From positions 1 through 19,047 of the forward strand of contig RFMK01000131.1 of assembly GCA_009927705.1 (NCBI GenBank): a stretch of 19,047 nt of DNA, read 5' to 3'. The DNA comes from Actinomycetota bacterium. Lineage in GTDB: Bacteria > Actinomycetota > Actinomycetes > Nanopelagicales > Nanopelagicaceae. Position numbers and translations under genes: made by a program. The notes under the pieces were generated by a model. It did no database searches and was not told the DNA's origin. It was given only the letters and a program-made list of their open reading frames with translations. The stretch's first letter is position 1, and every line of letters starts with the position of its first letter. Shown here one piece after another: positions 1 through 7,892 of the stretch.

Positions 1-1
1 C

Positions 2-1138
2 GATCTATTCGAAGCACACGGAGTCCCTGTTCTTGCCGGAGCGGTTGCCACAACACCACAACAAGCTCAAGAAGCTGCCGAGCGCATTGGTGGCAAAGTC
101 GTCGTCAAAGCTCAAGTAAAGATTGGTGGCCGTGGAAAAGCTGGCGGAGTAAAGCTCGCAGAAAATCCAGCTGATGCATTTAAAAAGGCAAAAGCGATTC
201 TTGGCATGGATATTAAGGGCCACACCGTTCATAAAGTAATGATTGCCGCCGCAGCTCCTATTGAGAGCGAGTACTACTTAGCTATTCTGCTCGATCGCGC
301 TGCGCGTTCATTCCTTGTCATGGCTTCGGTTTCCGGCGGAATGGATATTGAAGAAGTAGCTCATAAGACGCCAGAAAAATTGGCGAAAGTCCATATTGAT
401 CCCAATGATGGAATCTCAATCGACAAAGCAATCGAGATTGTTCGTAAAGGTGGCTTTCCTACCGAGGTAGAAAAAGCAGTCGCCGAAGTTCTTGTCACAC
501 TCTGGAAAACCTTCCAATCCTCAGATGCAACACTGGTAGAGGTAAATCCACTAGTGAAAACCGCCGATGGGCGAATTATTGCTCTTGATGGAAAAGTCAC
601 TCTTGATGACAACGCTGCTTTCCGTCATCCAGATCATGAATCTTTAGTTGATCATGCCGCCACTAATCCTTTGGAAGCTCTGGCGAAAGAAAAGGATCTC
701 AATTACGTCAAACTTGATGGCGAAGTTGGTGTGATTGGAAATGGCGCGGGACTTGTCATGAGCACTCTCGATGTTGTTGCGTACGCAGGAGAGAAGTTTG
801 GGGGAGTAAAACCGGCTAACTTCCTTGATATTGGTGGCGGCGCATCTGCCCAAGTTATGGCCGATGGACTCTCCATTATTCTCGGTGATCCTGCCGTGAA
901 GTCAGTCTTCGTTAATGTCTTTGGTGGCATCACTGCATGCGATGCAGTCGCTAATGGAATTGTTCAAGCGCTTGCGATGTTAGGTGGTAAGGCTACGAAG
1001 CCAATCGTTGTACGTCTTGATGGAAATAACGTCAATGAAGGTCGACGAATCTTGAACGAAGCAAATCACCCGCTGGTCCAACAACTCGACACTATGGATG
1101 GAGCAGCTGCCCGCGCTGCAGAACTGGCGGCGAAGTAG
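2..1138 (+). CDS. sucC: Succinyl-CoA ligase [ADP-forming] subunit beta, 5' end cut off by window edge
   Basis: Beta subunit of the TCA-cycle enzyme that converts succinyl-CoA to succinate with NTP formation; it works as a heteromer with SucD. The frame is open from base 2, beginning DLFEAHGVPVLAG, which matches a SucC N-terminus about 10 residues after the usual start, so 378 residues are present of roughly 388. The ATP-grasp part includes VVVKAQVKIGGRGKAGGVKL near the start (nucleotide-binding loop) and EVNPLV with the metal/NTP acidic residues. The C-terminal CoA-ligase domain shows GNGAGLVMSTLD, NFLDIGGGA and VNVFGGI. An internal ATG at 206 opens a shorter frame but would remove half of the ATP-grasp domain. 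The stop lies 2 bases before sucD, so the two are surely co-transcribed. The family assignment is firm. Confidence 0.97.
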   Translation, partial: DLFEAHGVPVLAGAVATTPQQAQEAAERIGGKVVVKAQVKIGGRGKAGGVKLAENPADAFKKAKAILGMDIKGHTVHKVMIAAAAPIESEYYLAILLDRAARSFLVMASVSGGMDIEEVAHKTPEKLAKVHIDPNDGISIDKAIEIVRKGGFPTEVEKAVAEVLVTLWKTFQSSDATLVEVNPLVKTADGRIIALDGKVTLDDNAAFRHPDHESLVDHAATNPLEALAKEKDLNYVKLDGEVGVIGNGAGLVMSTLDVVAYAGEKFGGVKPANFLDIGGGASAQVMADGLSIILGDPAVKSVFVNVFGGITACDAVANGIVQALAMLGGKATKPIVVRLDGNNVNEGRRILNEANHPLVQQLDTMDGAAARAAELAAK

Positions 1139-1140
1139 CC

Positions 1141-2022
1141 ATGGCGATTTTCCTCAACGACAAAACAAAAGTCATCGTCCAAGGCATGACTGGTTCTGAA
1201 GGAACGAAGCACACGCGTCGCATGATCGCTAGCGGCACAAAGATTGTCGGTGGCGTAACACCAGGTAAGGGTGGCCACGTCGTCGAGATCGAAGGAAAGT
1301 CGTTACCAGTTTTCAACACCGTCGCAGAAGCAGTTGCTGCCACAGAAGCAAACGCATCAGTTATTTTCGTCCCGCCAAGGTTTGCAAAGAGCGCAGTGGT
1401 AGATGCGATTGATGCACACGTTCCACTTATCGTTGTGATTACCGAAGGTATTCCGGTACATGACACCGCTAGCTTCTTTGCTTATGCCCAGAAGATTGGC
1501 AAATCTCGAATTATCGGACCTAACTGTCCGGGACTTATAAGCCCAGGTAAATCAAACATTGGCATCACTCCGGCCGACATCACAGGCCCAGGAAAAATTG
1601 GCTTGGTTTCGAAGTCAGGAACTCTGACCTACCAGATGATGTACGAACTCCGCGACATTGGTTTCACAACTGCGGTTGGAATTGGTGGCGATCCCGTTAT
1701 TGGCACAACCCACATCGACTGCTTGAAAGCATTTCAGGAAGATCCAGAAACTGAAGCGATTGTCATGATTGGTGAAATCGGTGGCGATGCTGAAGAGCGT
1801 GCTGCAGCATTCATTAAAGAACATGTCACTAAACCTGTGGTCGGATACGTCGCGGGATTCACCGCTCCAGAAGGCAAAACGATGGGACATGCAGGAGCAA
1901 TCGTCTCGGGTTCCTCCGGTACTGCAGAAGCGAAGAAAGTGGCGCTGGAAGCAGCCGGTGTTCGCGTTGGTAAGACTCCAAGTGAGACCGCACAACTTCT
2001 TCGTGCCATCCTCAAAGGCTAA
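1141..2022 (+). CDS. sucD: Succinyl-CoA ligase subunit alpha
   Basis: Alpha subunit of succinyl-CoA synthetase (293 residues, the usual family length). It carries the CoA-binding Rossmann domain and the histidine that is phosphorylated during catalysis. Visible motifs are VIVQGMTGSEGTKHT near the N-terminus (CoA-binding region), GPNCPGLI, SKSGTLTY, and GHAGAIVSG with the phospho-histidine at about residue 250. The ATG lies 2 bases after the sucC stop, with a purine-rich stretch (GGCGGCGAAG) inside the sucC tail serving as the likely ribosome binding site, which indicates translational coupling. It is followed after 9 bases by the perM-like gene, in the order known from mycobacteria and streptomycetes. 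Assignment is firm. Confidence 0.97.
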   Translation: MAIFLNDKTKVIVQGMTGSEGTKHTRRMIASGTKIVGGVTPGKGGHVVEIEGKSLPVFNTVAEAVAATEANASVIFVPPRFAKSAVVDAIDAHVPLIVVITEGIPVHDTASFFAYAQKIGKSRIIGPNCPGLISPGKSNIGITPADITGPGKIGLVSKSGTLTYQMMYELRDIGFTTAVGIGGDPVIGTTHIDCLKAFQEDPETEAIVMIGEIGGDAEERAAAFIKEHVTKPVVGYVAGFTAPEGKTMGHAGAIVSGSSGTAEAKKVALEAAGVRVGKTPSETAQLLRAILKG

Positions 2023-2031
2023 AGAGAGATC

Positions 2032-3183
2032 ATGTCCGCTTTACTGCTTGTGAGTTTCAAACAAGCAGTTCGAAGCACAACGTTGATTCTTTTACCGATC
2101 TCTTTCATCTCCTTGGTTGCGTGGGCAACAGCCGGAAGTTCAACCGGCAATACTGCCGATCCTCTACGAGCTGCAATCTGGTTTTTTCTCGTGGCTCATC
2201 ATGTGCCGCTCAATCTCTCGTTTTCAAATGAAACAATCTCTGGCGCTCTTACTTTCTTTCCCATTGGGGCGCTACTCATCCCTTTTCTGGCAATTAGAAG
2301 CGGTATCAAGCGTCTATCGGAAGAGCGCGATGTCTCAACTCTGCGCAATAAGCGCTCTCTCGTGTTATCGCTCGCTCTAACCTACGCATTTTTCGGAACG
2401 TTACTTTCATTTTTCGCAACCGGTTCTACGGTTGGAGCGCCGTTCTATCTGGTCTTTCCGATTCTCTTTCTCGTTGCATCGGTCTCAGGATTTATCGCGA
2501 GCAATCTACTTCCCGATCATCAGTTGCTCTTCCCTTGGCAACGCGGGTTGAAAGTTGCGTGGATAGCAATGATTGCCATGGTTGGTTTCGGTGCACTTAT
2601 TTTTGCGGCTTCGCTTGCTTTTCACTTCACGACAGTTTTACAGCTCACACAAGTCATAGAACCAGGAATATTTGGTGGATTGGCATTCCTGGCAATACAA
2701 ATCCTCTATCTTCCTAATTTCGCAGTTGCCGCGTTGAGTTATGTGGCTGGAAGTGGCGTTGTGATTGGTTCTGGTTCGTGGCTTAATCCATTCGTTCATC
2801 GCATTGACGAGATTCCAGCAATTCCACTTTTGGGCGGTCTGCCGATTCACCCACATCCATATTTGGCAATACTGATCGTTGCGCTGATGAGCCTTGGCGC
2901 CTTTATCGCCATGTATGGTTCAAAGAAATATTCGGATCCTACAGAGCTCAAGAGATTCCTGATCTCAACGATTGGTTTTGTGACTGCATTGACACTAATC
3001 TTCGCTCGCGCTTCTAGTGGCGAGTTACTGTCTTCGAATCTTTCCTCTGTTGGACCCCAATGGTGGTTGATGCCGATTCTTATTGGATGTGAATTAGGAG
3101 TAGGAGCTGCGCTCTTTATTTTTCTTCCGATTGTGATTACAAAGATTAAGGAGTCGCGTAATGTCGCAGCGCAGGATTCGTAG
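2032..3183 (+). CDS. perM: DUF6350 / PerM-like integral membrane protein
   Basis: A 383-residue polytopic membrane protein with about nine or ten hydrophobic segments spread over its whole length (for example around residues 10-33, 105-128, 180-203 and 340-365). The stretch YLPNFAVAALSYVAG followed by GSG near residues 225-250 resembles the conserved PN...SY..G.G motif of the DUF6350 family. In M. tuberculosis the gene at this place (Rv0955, PerM) is a membrane protein linked to cell division and persistence; that role is known for the mycobacterial protein and only inferred here. The start ATG has AGAGAG just upstream. Its 3' end overlaps purH by 23 bases. The usual next gene, purN, is missing. 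Family call rests mainly on context plus the PN motif. Confidence 0.75.
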   Translation: MSALLLVSFKQAVRSTTLILLPISFISLVAWATAGSSTGNTADPLRAAIWFFLVAHHVPLNLSFSNETISGALTFFPIGALLIPFLAIRSGIKRLSEERDVSTLRNKRSLVLSLALTYAFFGTLLSFFATGSTVGAPFYLVFPILFLVASVSGFIASNLLPDHQLLFPWQRGLKVAWIAMIAMVGFGALIFAASLAFHFTTVLQLTQVIEPGIFGGLAFLAIQILYLPNFAVAALSYVAGSGVVIGSGSWLNPFVHRIDEIPAIPLLGGLPIHPHPYLAILIVALMSLGAFIAMYGSKKYSDPTELKRFLISTIGFVTALTLIFARASSGELLSSNLSSVGPQWWLMPILIGCELGVGAALFIFLPIVITKIKESRNVAAQDS

Positions 3184-4603
3184 GGCGCTGATCTCCGTCT
3201 CAGATCGGACTGGATTACTGGAGTTAACCAACGCCTTAATTAGTGAAGGCGTTGAGATTATCGCTAGCGATGGCACGGCCAATTACCTCAACAGCAATTC
3301 TTTCTCCGTCCAAACAGTAAGTGAGATCACTGGCGCGCCAGAACTCTTAGGTGGAAAAGTGAAGACTCTTCACCCCATCATTCACGCAGCAATCTTGGCT
3401 GACCAAGAGAACCCAGAAGAATTACGCGAATTACTCTCGCTTTCGCCAATAGATGCGGTCATCGTTAATCTCTATCCAGCTCCGGGGTTCGACATTGGCG
3501 GCCCAGCGCTCATTCGAGCGGCAGCAAAGAACGCCCAATTCGTTTCGATACTCACGCATCCGCGGCAATATCGCGCTCTTATTGAGGCTTTACCCGGCGG
3601 CACGTCACTCGAGCAACGGAATCAGTGGGCGCACGAAGCGCTGGTGTTAACAGCTGAATATGACTTAAATCTTGCGGCGCAACGCGGCAAAACTCTTCGC
3701 TATGGCGAGAACCCACAACAAAGCGCAACGTTGCTCACGCGATGTGCAGGTGTTGGCGTTGCTGGTGCACGCCTCATTCACGGCAAAGAAATGTCCTTCA
3801 ATAACTATCAAGATGTTGATGCCGCATGGTTAATCGCAAAAGACCATCCTCATTCAGCGGTAATCATCAAGCATGGAATTCCGACCGGAGTTGCGCTAGC
3901 GGATTCCGCACTTGCTGCGTACAAGGCGGCGCTGAAATCTGATCCCATATCTGCTTTCGGCGGGGTTATTGCTATTAATCACGACGTTGATGAGGAGTGC
4001 GCTGCTGCAATAATTGAGAATTTCACCGAAGTTGTTGTGGCGACATCTTTTACGCAGCAAGCTCTTGAAGTCTTTGCAAGTAAACCTAATCTTCGAATCT
4101 TGTTGATCTCGAATGATTCGGCCCAATCCCACAACCTCACTTCAATTAGTGGCGGGTTTCTTCTTCAAACGTCAGATTCAATCGAAACCTCAGCTGATGA
4201 GCCAAAGAATTGGACGTTAGTTGCTGGATCACACGTTTCGGCGGAGATGTTTGCTGATCTGCATTTTGCCTGGAAAGTTGTGGCACGAACGCGAAGTAAC
4301 GCAATTGTTATTGCAAATAACGGTGCGACGATCGGAATTGGCGCTGGAAATGTAAATCGAGTCGATGCGGCTCGCGCTGCCGTCAAGAACGCATTAATGA
4401 ACTTTCCTGAACGCGTTCAAGGAAGTGTTGCGGCAAGTGATGCCTTTTTCCCATTTCCAGATGCACTTTCAATATTGATAGATGGTGGAATTAGGGCAGT
4501 AGTCCAACCCGGCGGAAGTATCAGAGATGAATCGGTTATCAGCGCGGCGAAGAACGCGGGAATATCGCTATATCTGACGGGTATCCGTCATTTTTCCCAT
4601 TAA
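3161..4603 (+). CDS. purH: Bifunctional AICAR transformylase / IMP cyclohydrolase
   Basis: Catalyses the last two steps of purine synthesis, AICAR to FAICAR to IMP, in the cytoplasm. The N-terminal MGS-like cyclohydrolase domain (about residues 1-120) has ISVSDRTGL, SDGTANYL, KTLHP (68-72) and DIGGPALIRAAAKN. The C-terminal transformylase domain has LRYGENPQQ, GKEMSFNN, the K237-H238 catalytic pair in KHGIPTG, DPISAFGGV, GIGAGNVNRVDA and the final TGIRHFSH. At 480 residues it is shorter than the roughly 520-530 of common PurH; the gaps fall between NLYP and DIGGP and before LRYGENP. Several motif positions are unusual (GENPQQ for GENPHQ, KHGIPTG for KHANPCG). AAGGAG at 3148-3153 fixes the start, which lies inside the 3' end of perM. 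purN is not adjacent. Confidence 0.95.
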   Translation: MSQRRIRRALISVSDRTGLLELTNALISEGVEIIASDGTANYLNSNSFSVQTVSEITGAPELLGGKVKTLHPIIHAAILADQENPEELRELLSLSPIDAVIVNLYPAPGFDIGGPALIRAAAKNAQFVSILTHPRQYRALIEALPGGTSLEQRNQWAHEALVLTAEYDLNLAAQRGKTLRYGENPQQSATLLTRCAGVGVAGARLIHGKEMSFNNYQDVDAAWLIAKDHPHSAVIIKHGIPTGVALADSALAAYKAALKSDPISAFGGVIAINHDVDEECAAAIIENFTEVVVATSFTQQALEVFASKPNLRILLISNDSAQSHNLTSISGGFLLQTSDSIETSADEPKNWTLVAGSHVSAEMFADLHFAWKVVARTRSNAIVIANNGATIGIGAGNVNRVDAARAAVKNALMNFPERVQGSVAASDAFFPFPDALSILIDGGIRAVVQPGGSIRDESVISAAKNAGISLYLTGIRHFSH

Positions 4604-4617
4604 GCGCGCTTACGATT

Positions 4618-4623
4618 TAGACT
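4618..4623 (+). promoter_or_regulatory. Possible -10 element for a leaderless folD transcript
   Basis: The hexamer TAGACT fits the TANNNT pattern of actinobacterial -10 boxes and ends 7 bases before the folD ATG, the spacing expected when transcription starts at or next to the start codon. The gap has no visible Shine-Dalgarno sequence, which also fits leaderless translation. TACGAT at 4611-4616 is an alternative. No -35 box was identified, and a TANNNT match by chance is likely, so this is weak. Confidence 0.25.
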
Positions 4624-4630
4624 ACGCATC

Positions 4631-5464
4631 ATGTCGGCGCTCATATTGGATGGAAAGAAGTGCGCCACCACCATCAAATCAGAACTCAAAGTACGAGTTG
4701 CAGCGCTATCAAAGCAACCTGGGCTCGGCACTATATTGGTCGGAGATGATCCCGGCTCGCATGCATATGTCGCCGGTAAACATCGAGACTGCGCCGAGAT
4801 TGGCATCAATTCGATCCGAATCGATCTTCCCGATACAGCATCGCAGAAAGATCTTCTCACTGCAATCGCCGAACTGAACTCTGCTCCTGAATGCACGGGG
4901 TACATAGTCCAACTTCCGCTTCCCTCACAGATTGATGCGAACACCGTATTAGAAGCAATCGATCCAGATAAAGATGCGGACGGATTACATCCCAGCAATC
5001 TTGGAAAATTAGTTCTAGGTCAGACTGCTCCAAGACCATGCACTCCTCGCGCCATAGTGGAATTACTGGAGCGAAATAACATTTCATTGGACGGCAAGGA
5101 TGTCACCATTATCGGTCGCGGAGTAACAGTTGGTCGTCCGTTGTCGCTACTACTTTCACACCGTGATGTGAATGCAACTGTGACCGTTGTTCATACGGGA
5201 ACCAAAGATCTTTCATTCCATACCAAGCGCGCAGATATCGTGATTGCAGCGCTCGGAAAAGCACACTTCCTTCGAGCTGCGATGATCAAGCCTGGCGCTG
5301 TTGTAGTAGATGTAGGAATTACCCGAACAAAGGATGGACTGCAAGGTGATCTGCATCCAGATATAGCCGAAGTTGCGTCTGCCTATTCGCCAATGCCTGG
5401 CGGAGTCGGTCCGATGACAAGGGCGATGTTGCTTCACAACCTCGTCGAACTTGCCGAGCGATGA
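4631..5464 (+). CDS. folD: Bifunctional methylenetetrahydrofolate dehydrogenase / methenyl-THF cyclohydrolase
   Basis: Interconverts 5,10-methylene-THF and 10-formyl-THF using NADP, supplying the formyl donor used by PurH just upstream. It is 277 residues, near the family's 280-290. The catalytic domain shows Y46 and K50 in YVAGK, VQLPLP with Q94, and D117 in DADGLHP. The Rossmann domain shows IIGRGVTVGRP, where the usual GRS serine is glycine, then AALGK, VVVDVG and MPGGVGPMTRAML. The gap after purH is 27 bases and contains no clear Shine-Dalgarno sequence; see the possible -10 element there. The stop overlaps the next gene by 4 bases (ATGA). Assignment is firm. Confidence 0.96.
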   Translation: MSALILDGKKCATTIKSELKVRVAALSKQPGLGTILVGDDPGSHAYVAGKHRDCAEIGINSIRIDLPDTASQKDLLTAIAELNSAPECTGYIVQLPLPSQIDANTVLEAIDPDKDADGLHPSNLGKLVLGQTAPRPCTPRAIVELLERNNISLDGKDVTIIGRGVTVGRPLSLLLSHRDVNATVTVVHTGTKDLSFHTKRADIVIAALGKAHFLRAAMIKPGAVVVDVGITRTKDGLQGDLHPDIAEVASAYSPMPGGVGPMTRAMLLHNLVELAER

Positions 5465-5673
5465 TGCTCAAACGAGTTTCGTATCTTCTTGCCCTGTCCG
5501 GTATAGCGCTTGGGGCGCTCGTGACCGTTCGATATGGAGCGATTGTGATTGCGCTGGCTATGGCTCTTTTCATTGCGCCAGATTTCAAAGGGATGCGCAT
5601 GATTGAGCGGGTGGTACCCGTTGCGTTGATTGTGTCCTTGATAACAATCGCATTGGCGCTGCCCCGACGCTAG
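5461..5673 (+). CDS. Small DUF3017-like membrane protein
   Basis: A 70-residue protein that starts in an ATGA overlap with the folD stop, so its translation is probably coupled to folD. Nearly the whole chain is hydrophobic: about residues 6-22, 26-42 and 50-66 form two or three membrane segments, with a short charged link (PDFKGMRMIER) in between and a basic end (PRR). A small DUF3017 membrane protein lies between folD and mdh in many actinobacteria, and size, position and hydropathy fit that family. It is shorter than the typical 90-110 residues. The function of DUF3017 is unknown to me and the sequence shows no catalytic motif. It could also be an unrelated small membrane protein; context carries the call. 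Confidence 0.65.
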   Translation: MMLKRVSYLLALSGIALGALVTVRYGAIVIALAMALFIAPDFKGMRMIERVVPVALIVSLITIALALPRR

Positions 5674-5690
5674 AAGGTAGGTTTCGCGCC

Positions 5691-6647
5691 ATGAGTAGAT
5701 CTGGAAAAGTTACCGTTGTCGGCGCGGGCTTCTATGGCTCAACCACTGCGCTCCGTCTCGCGGAATATGACATCTTTGAAACCGTAGTTCTCACCGATAT
5801 CGTCGAAGGAAAACCTGAAGGTCTCGCTCTCGATATCAATCAGTCACGATCCATCGAAGGCTTTGAGACTAAAGTCGTTGGCGCAACTACGACTGCAGAT
5901 GGCAAGGGATATGAAGCCACGGCAAATTCAGATGTGGTTGTGATCACCGCCGGTTTGCCACGCAAGCCTGGAATGAGCCGCATGGATTTAATTGGCGTCA
6001 ATGCTGGCATCGTCCGCGGTGTTGCGGAAAATATTGCAAAGCATTCACCGAACGCAGTTCTGATTGTTGTGTCTAATCCGCTCGATGAAATGACAGCTCT
6101 CGCTCAGATCGCATCAAAGTTCCCACATCAACGCGTTATGGGCCAAGCTGGAATGCTCGACACTGCGCGATTCACACATTTCGTCGCAGAAAAACTCAAT
6201 GTTCTTGTGGCCTCGGTCAAAACTTTAACCCTTGGCAGCCATGGCGACACTATGGTTCCAGTTCCAAGTCGATGCACCGTTGATGGAAAGCCACTCTCGG
6301 AAAAACTCAGCGCTAGTGAGATTGAAGAGTTAGTGACGAGAACACGTAATGGTGGCGCCGAAGTTGTCGCACTATTGAAAACTGGCTCTGCGTACTACGC
6401 GCCTTCGGCTGCTGCCGCACGTATGGCGCGCGCAGTCATCAAGGACACCGGAGAAGTAATGCCGGTCTGTGCTTGGGTTGATGGCGAATACGGAATCTCC
6501 GGCGTTTATCTCGGCGTTGAAGCAGAGATCGGTCGCACTGGAATCAAGAAAGTCGTTGAAGGCAATCTCACCGCTTCTGAATTAACAGAGTTGAAAGTTG
6601 CTGCTGAAGCAGTGCGCTCAAAGCAAGCAGATGTGAAGGATCTATAA
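5691..6647 (+). CDS. mdh: Malate dehydrogenase, LDH-like NAD-dependent type
   Basis: Oxidises malate to oxaloacetate with NAD in the TCA cycle. The protein has 318 residues. The Rossmann fold has GAGFYG (11-16) and D36 at the end of beta-2, which favours NAD. The substrate loop carries R91 and R97 in GLPRKPGMSR; arginine at the first position marks malate rather than lactate specificity. Further motifs are VVSNPLDEMT, GQAGMLDTARF, and the catalytic histidine at residue 184 in GSHGDTMVP. These features belong to the LDH-like MDH group rather than the about 330-residue cytosolic type seen in Streptomyces, an observation from motif shape only. GAAGGTAGG about 10-15 bases upstream supports the start, 17 bases after the DUF3017-like gene. 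icd follows after 27 bases. Confidence 0.93.
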   Translation: MSRSGKVTVVGAGFYGSTTALRLAEYDIFETVVLTDIVEGKPEGLALDINQSRSIEGFETKVVGATTTADGKGYEATANSDVVVITAGLPRKPGMSRMDLIGVNAGIVRGVAENIAKHSPNAVLIVVSNPLDEMTALAQIASKFPHQRVMGQAGMLDTARFTHFVAEKLNVLVASVKTLTLGSHGDTMVPVPSRCTVDGKPLSEKLSASEIEELVTRTRNGGAEVVALLKTGSAYYAPSAAAARMARAVIKDTGEVMPVCAWVDGEYGISGVYLGVEAEIGRTGIKKVVEGNLTASELTELKVAAEAVRSKQADVKDL

Positions 6648-6674
6648 ATAAGTTCGAACCCGAAAGGTAGATAG

Positions 6675-7892
6675 ATGAGCAAGATCAAAGTACAAGGAAC
6701 GGTTGTCGAACTCGACGGCGATGAAATGACCCGCATCATCTGGGATTTCATCAAGAAGCAGTTGATCCTTCCTTATCTCGATATCAACCTTGAGTACTAC
6801 GACCTCGGGATTCAGCATCGTGATGCCACTGATGATCAAGTGACTATCGATAGCGCTCATGCCATTCAGAAACATGGTGTCGGCGTTAAGTGTGCGACCA
6901 TCACTCCAGATGAAGCCCGCGTTAAAGAATTTAACCTCAAGCAGATGTGGAAGTCTCCTAACGGAACCATCCGCAACATCTTGGGTGGCGTAATCTTCCG
7001 AGAGCCAATCATCATCAAAAACGTACCGCGGTTAGTTCCTCACTGGAGCAAACCGATTGTCATCGGCCGTCATGCTTTTGGTGACCAATACCGTGCCACC
7101 GATTTCAAAGTTCCGGGCGCTGGAAAGTTGACCGTGACTTTCACTCCTGCTGATGGCTCTAAGCCAATGGAATTCAATGTCTTTGATTTCAAATCTTCAG
7201 GCGTTGCGATGGCGATGTACAACCTCGATGATTCCATCCGCGATTTTGCTCGCGCTTCCTTTAACTATGGAATCGCACGCAAGTATCCGGTTTACCTCTC
7301 CACCAAGAACACGATTTTGAAGGCTTACGATGGACGCTTCAAAGATATCTTTGCTGAAGTATTTGAGAAAGAGTTCAAAGCTGAGTTCGACAAACTTGGT
7401 TTGGAATATGACCATCGCTTGATTGATGACATGGTTGCGACTTCTCTCCGTTGGGAAGGCGGATACATCTGGGCATGTAAGAACTATGACGGCGATGTTC
7501 AATCAGACACCGTCGCTCAGGGTTATGGCTCACTTGGATTGATGACTTCTGTCTTGATGTCTCCAGATGGACGTACTGTTGAAGCAGAAGCTGCGCACGG
7601 AACAGTCACTCGTCACTATCGCGATCACCAAGCCGGTAAGGCAACATCCACAAATCCAATCGCCTCAATCTTTGCGTGGACGCAAGGTCTGCAACATCGC
7701 GCAAAACTCGATAACACTCCCGAAGTTGCGAAGTTTGCAAGCGCTCTTGAGCGGATCTGTATCGAGACCGTTGAAAGCGGCAAGATGACGAAAGATCTTG
7801 CACTTCTCATCAGCAACGATGCTCCATGGCTCAATACCCAAGAGTTCCTTGCCGCAATCGATGAGAACCTACAGAAAGCGATGAAGAACTAG
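6675..7892 (+). CDS. icd: NADP-dependent isocitrate dehydrogenase, homodimeric (eukaryote-like) type
   Basis: Oxidatively decarboxylates isocitrate to 2-oxoglutarate, producing NADPH. The 405-residue length and motifs match the subfamily that contains human IDH1/2 and M. tuberculosis Icd1, not the monomeric or E. coli-like enzymes. Seen in order: ELDGDEMTRI near the N-terminus, SPNGTIRNILGG (isocitrate-binding Ser and Arg), GRHAFGDQYRATDF (active-site Arg), DDMVA (metal-binding Asp), and AAHGTVTRHYR, whose Arg-His pair contacts the NADP 2'-phosphate. AAAGGTAGA before the ATG is the ribosome binding site. The gene ends convergently on aacS; the two stop codons share the palindrome CTAG at 7889-7892, leaving no room for a terminator. 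Assignment is firm. Confidence 0.96.
   Translation: MSKIKVQGTVVELDGDEMTRIIWDFIKKQLILPYLDINLEYYDLGIQHRDATDDQVTIDSAHAIQKHGVGVKCATITPDEARVKEFNLKQMWKSPNGTIRNILGGVIFREPIIIKNVPRLVPHWSKPIVIGRHAFGDQYRATDFKVPGAGKLTVTFTPADGSKPMEFNVFDFKSSGVAMAMYNLDDSIRDFARASFNYGIARKYPVYLSTKNTILKAYDGRFKDIFAEVFEKEFKAEFDKLGLEYDHRLIDDMVATSLRWEGGYIWACKNYDGDVQSDTVAQGYGSLGLMTSVLMSPDGRTVEAEAAHGTVTRHYRDHQAGKATSTNPIASIFAWTQGLQHRAKLDNTPEVAKFASALERICIETVESGKMTKDLALLISNDAPWLNTQEFLAAIDENLQKAMKN

Noticed and set aside
1092..1466. 124-codon open frame on the minus strand
   Set aside because: Antisense to sucC/sucD with low-complexity Ala/Thr/Ser content and no motif.
4600..4998. 132-codon open frame on the minus strand
   Set aside because: Antisense to folD, which has strong family motifs; the frame is a codon-bias shadow.
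6652..6661. GTTCGAACCC, resembling a tRNA T-loop
   Set aside because: It sits in a 27-base gap between mdh and icd, with no acceptor, D or anticodon arms around it.
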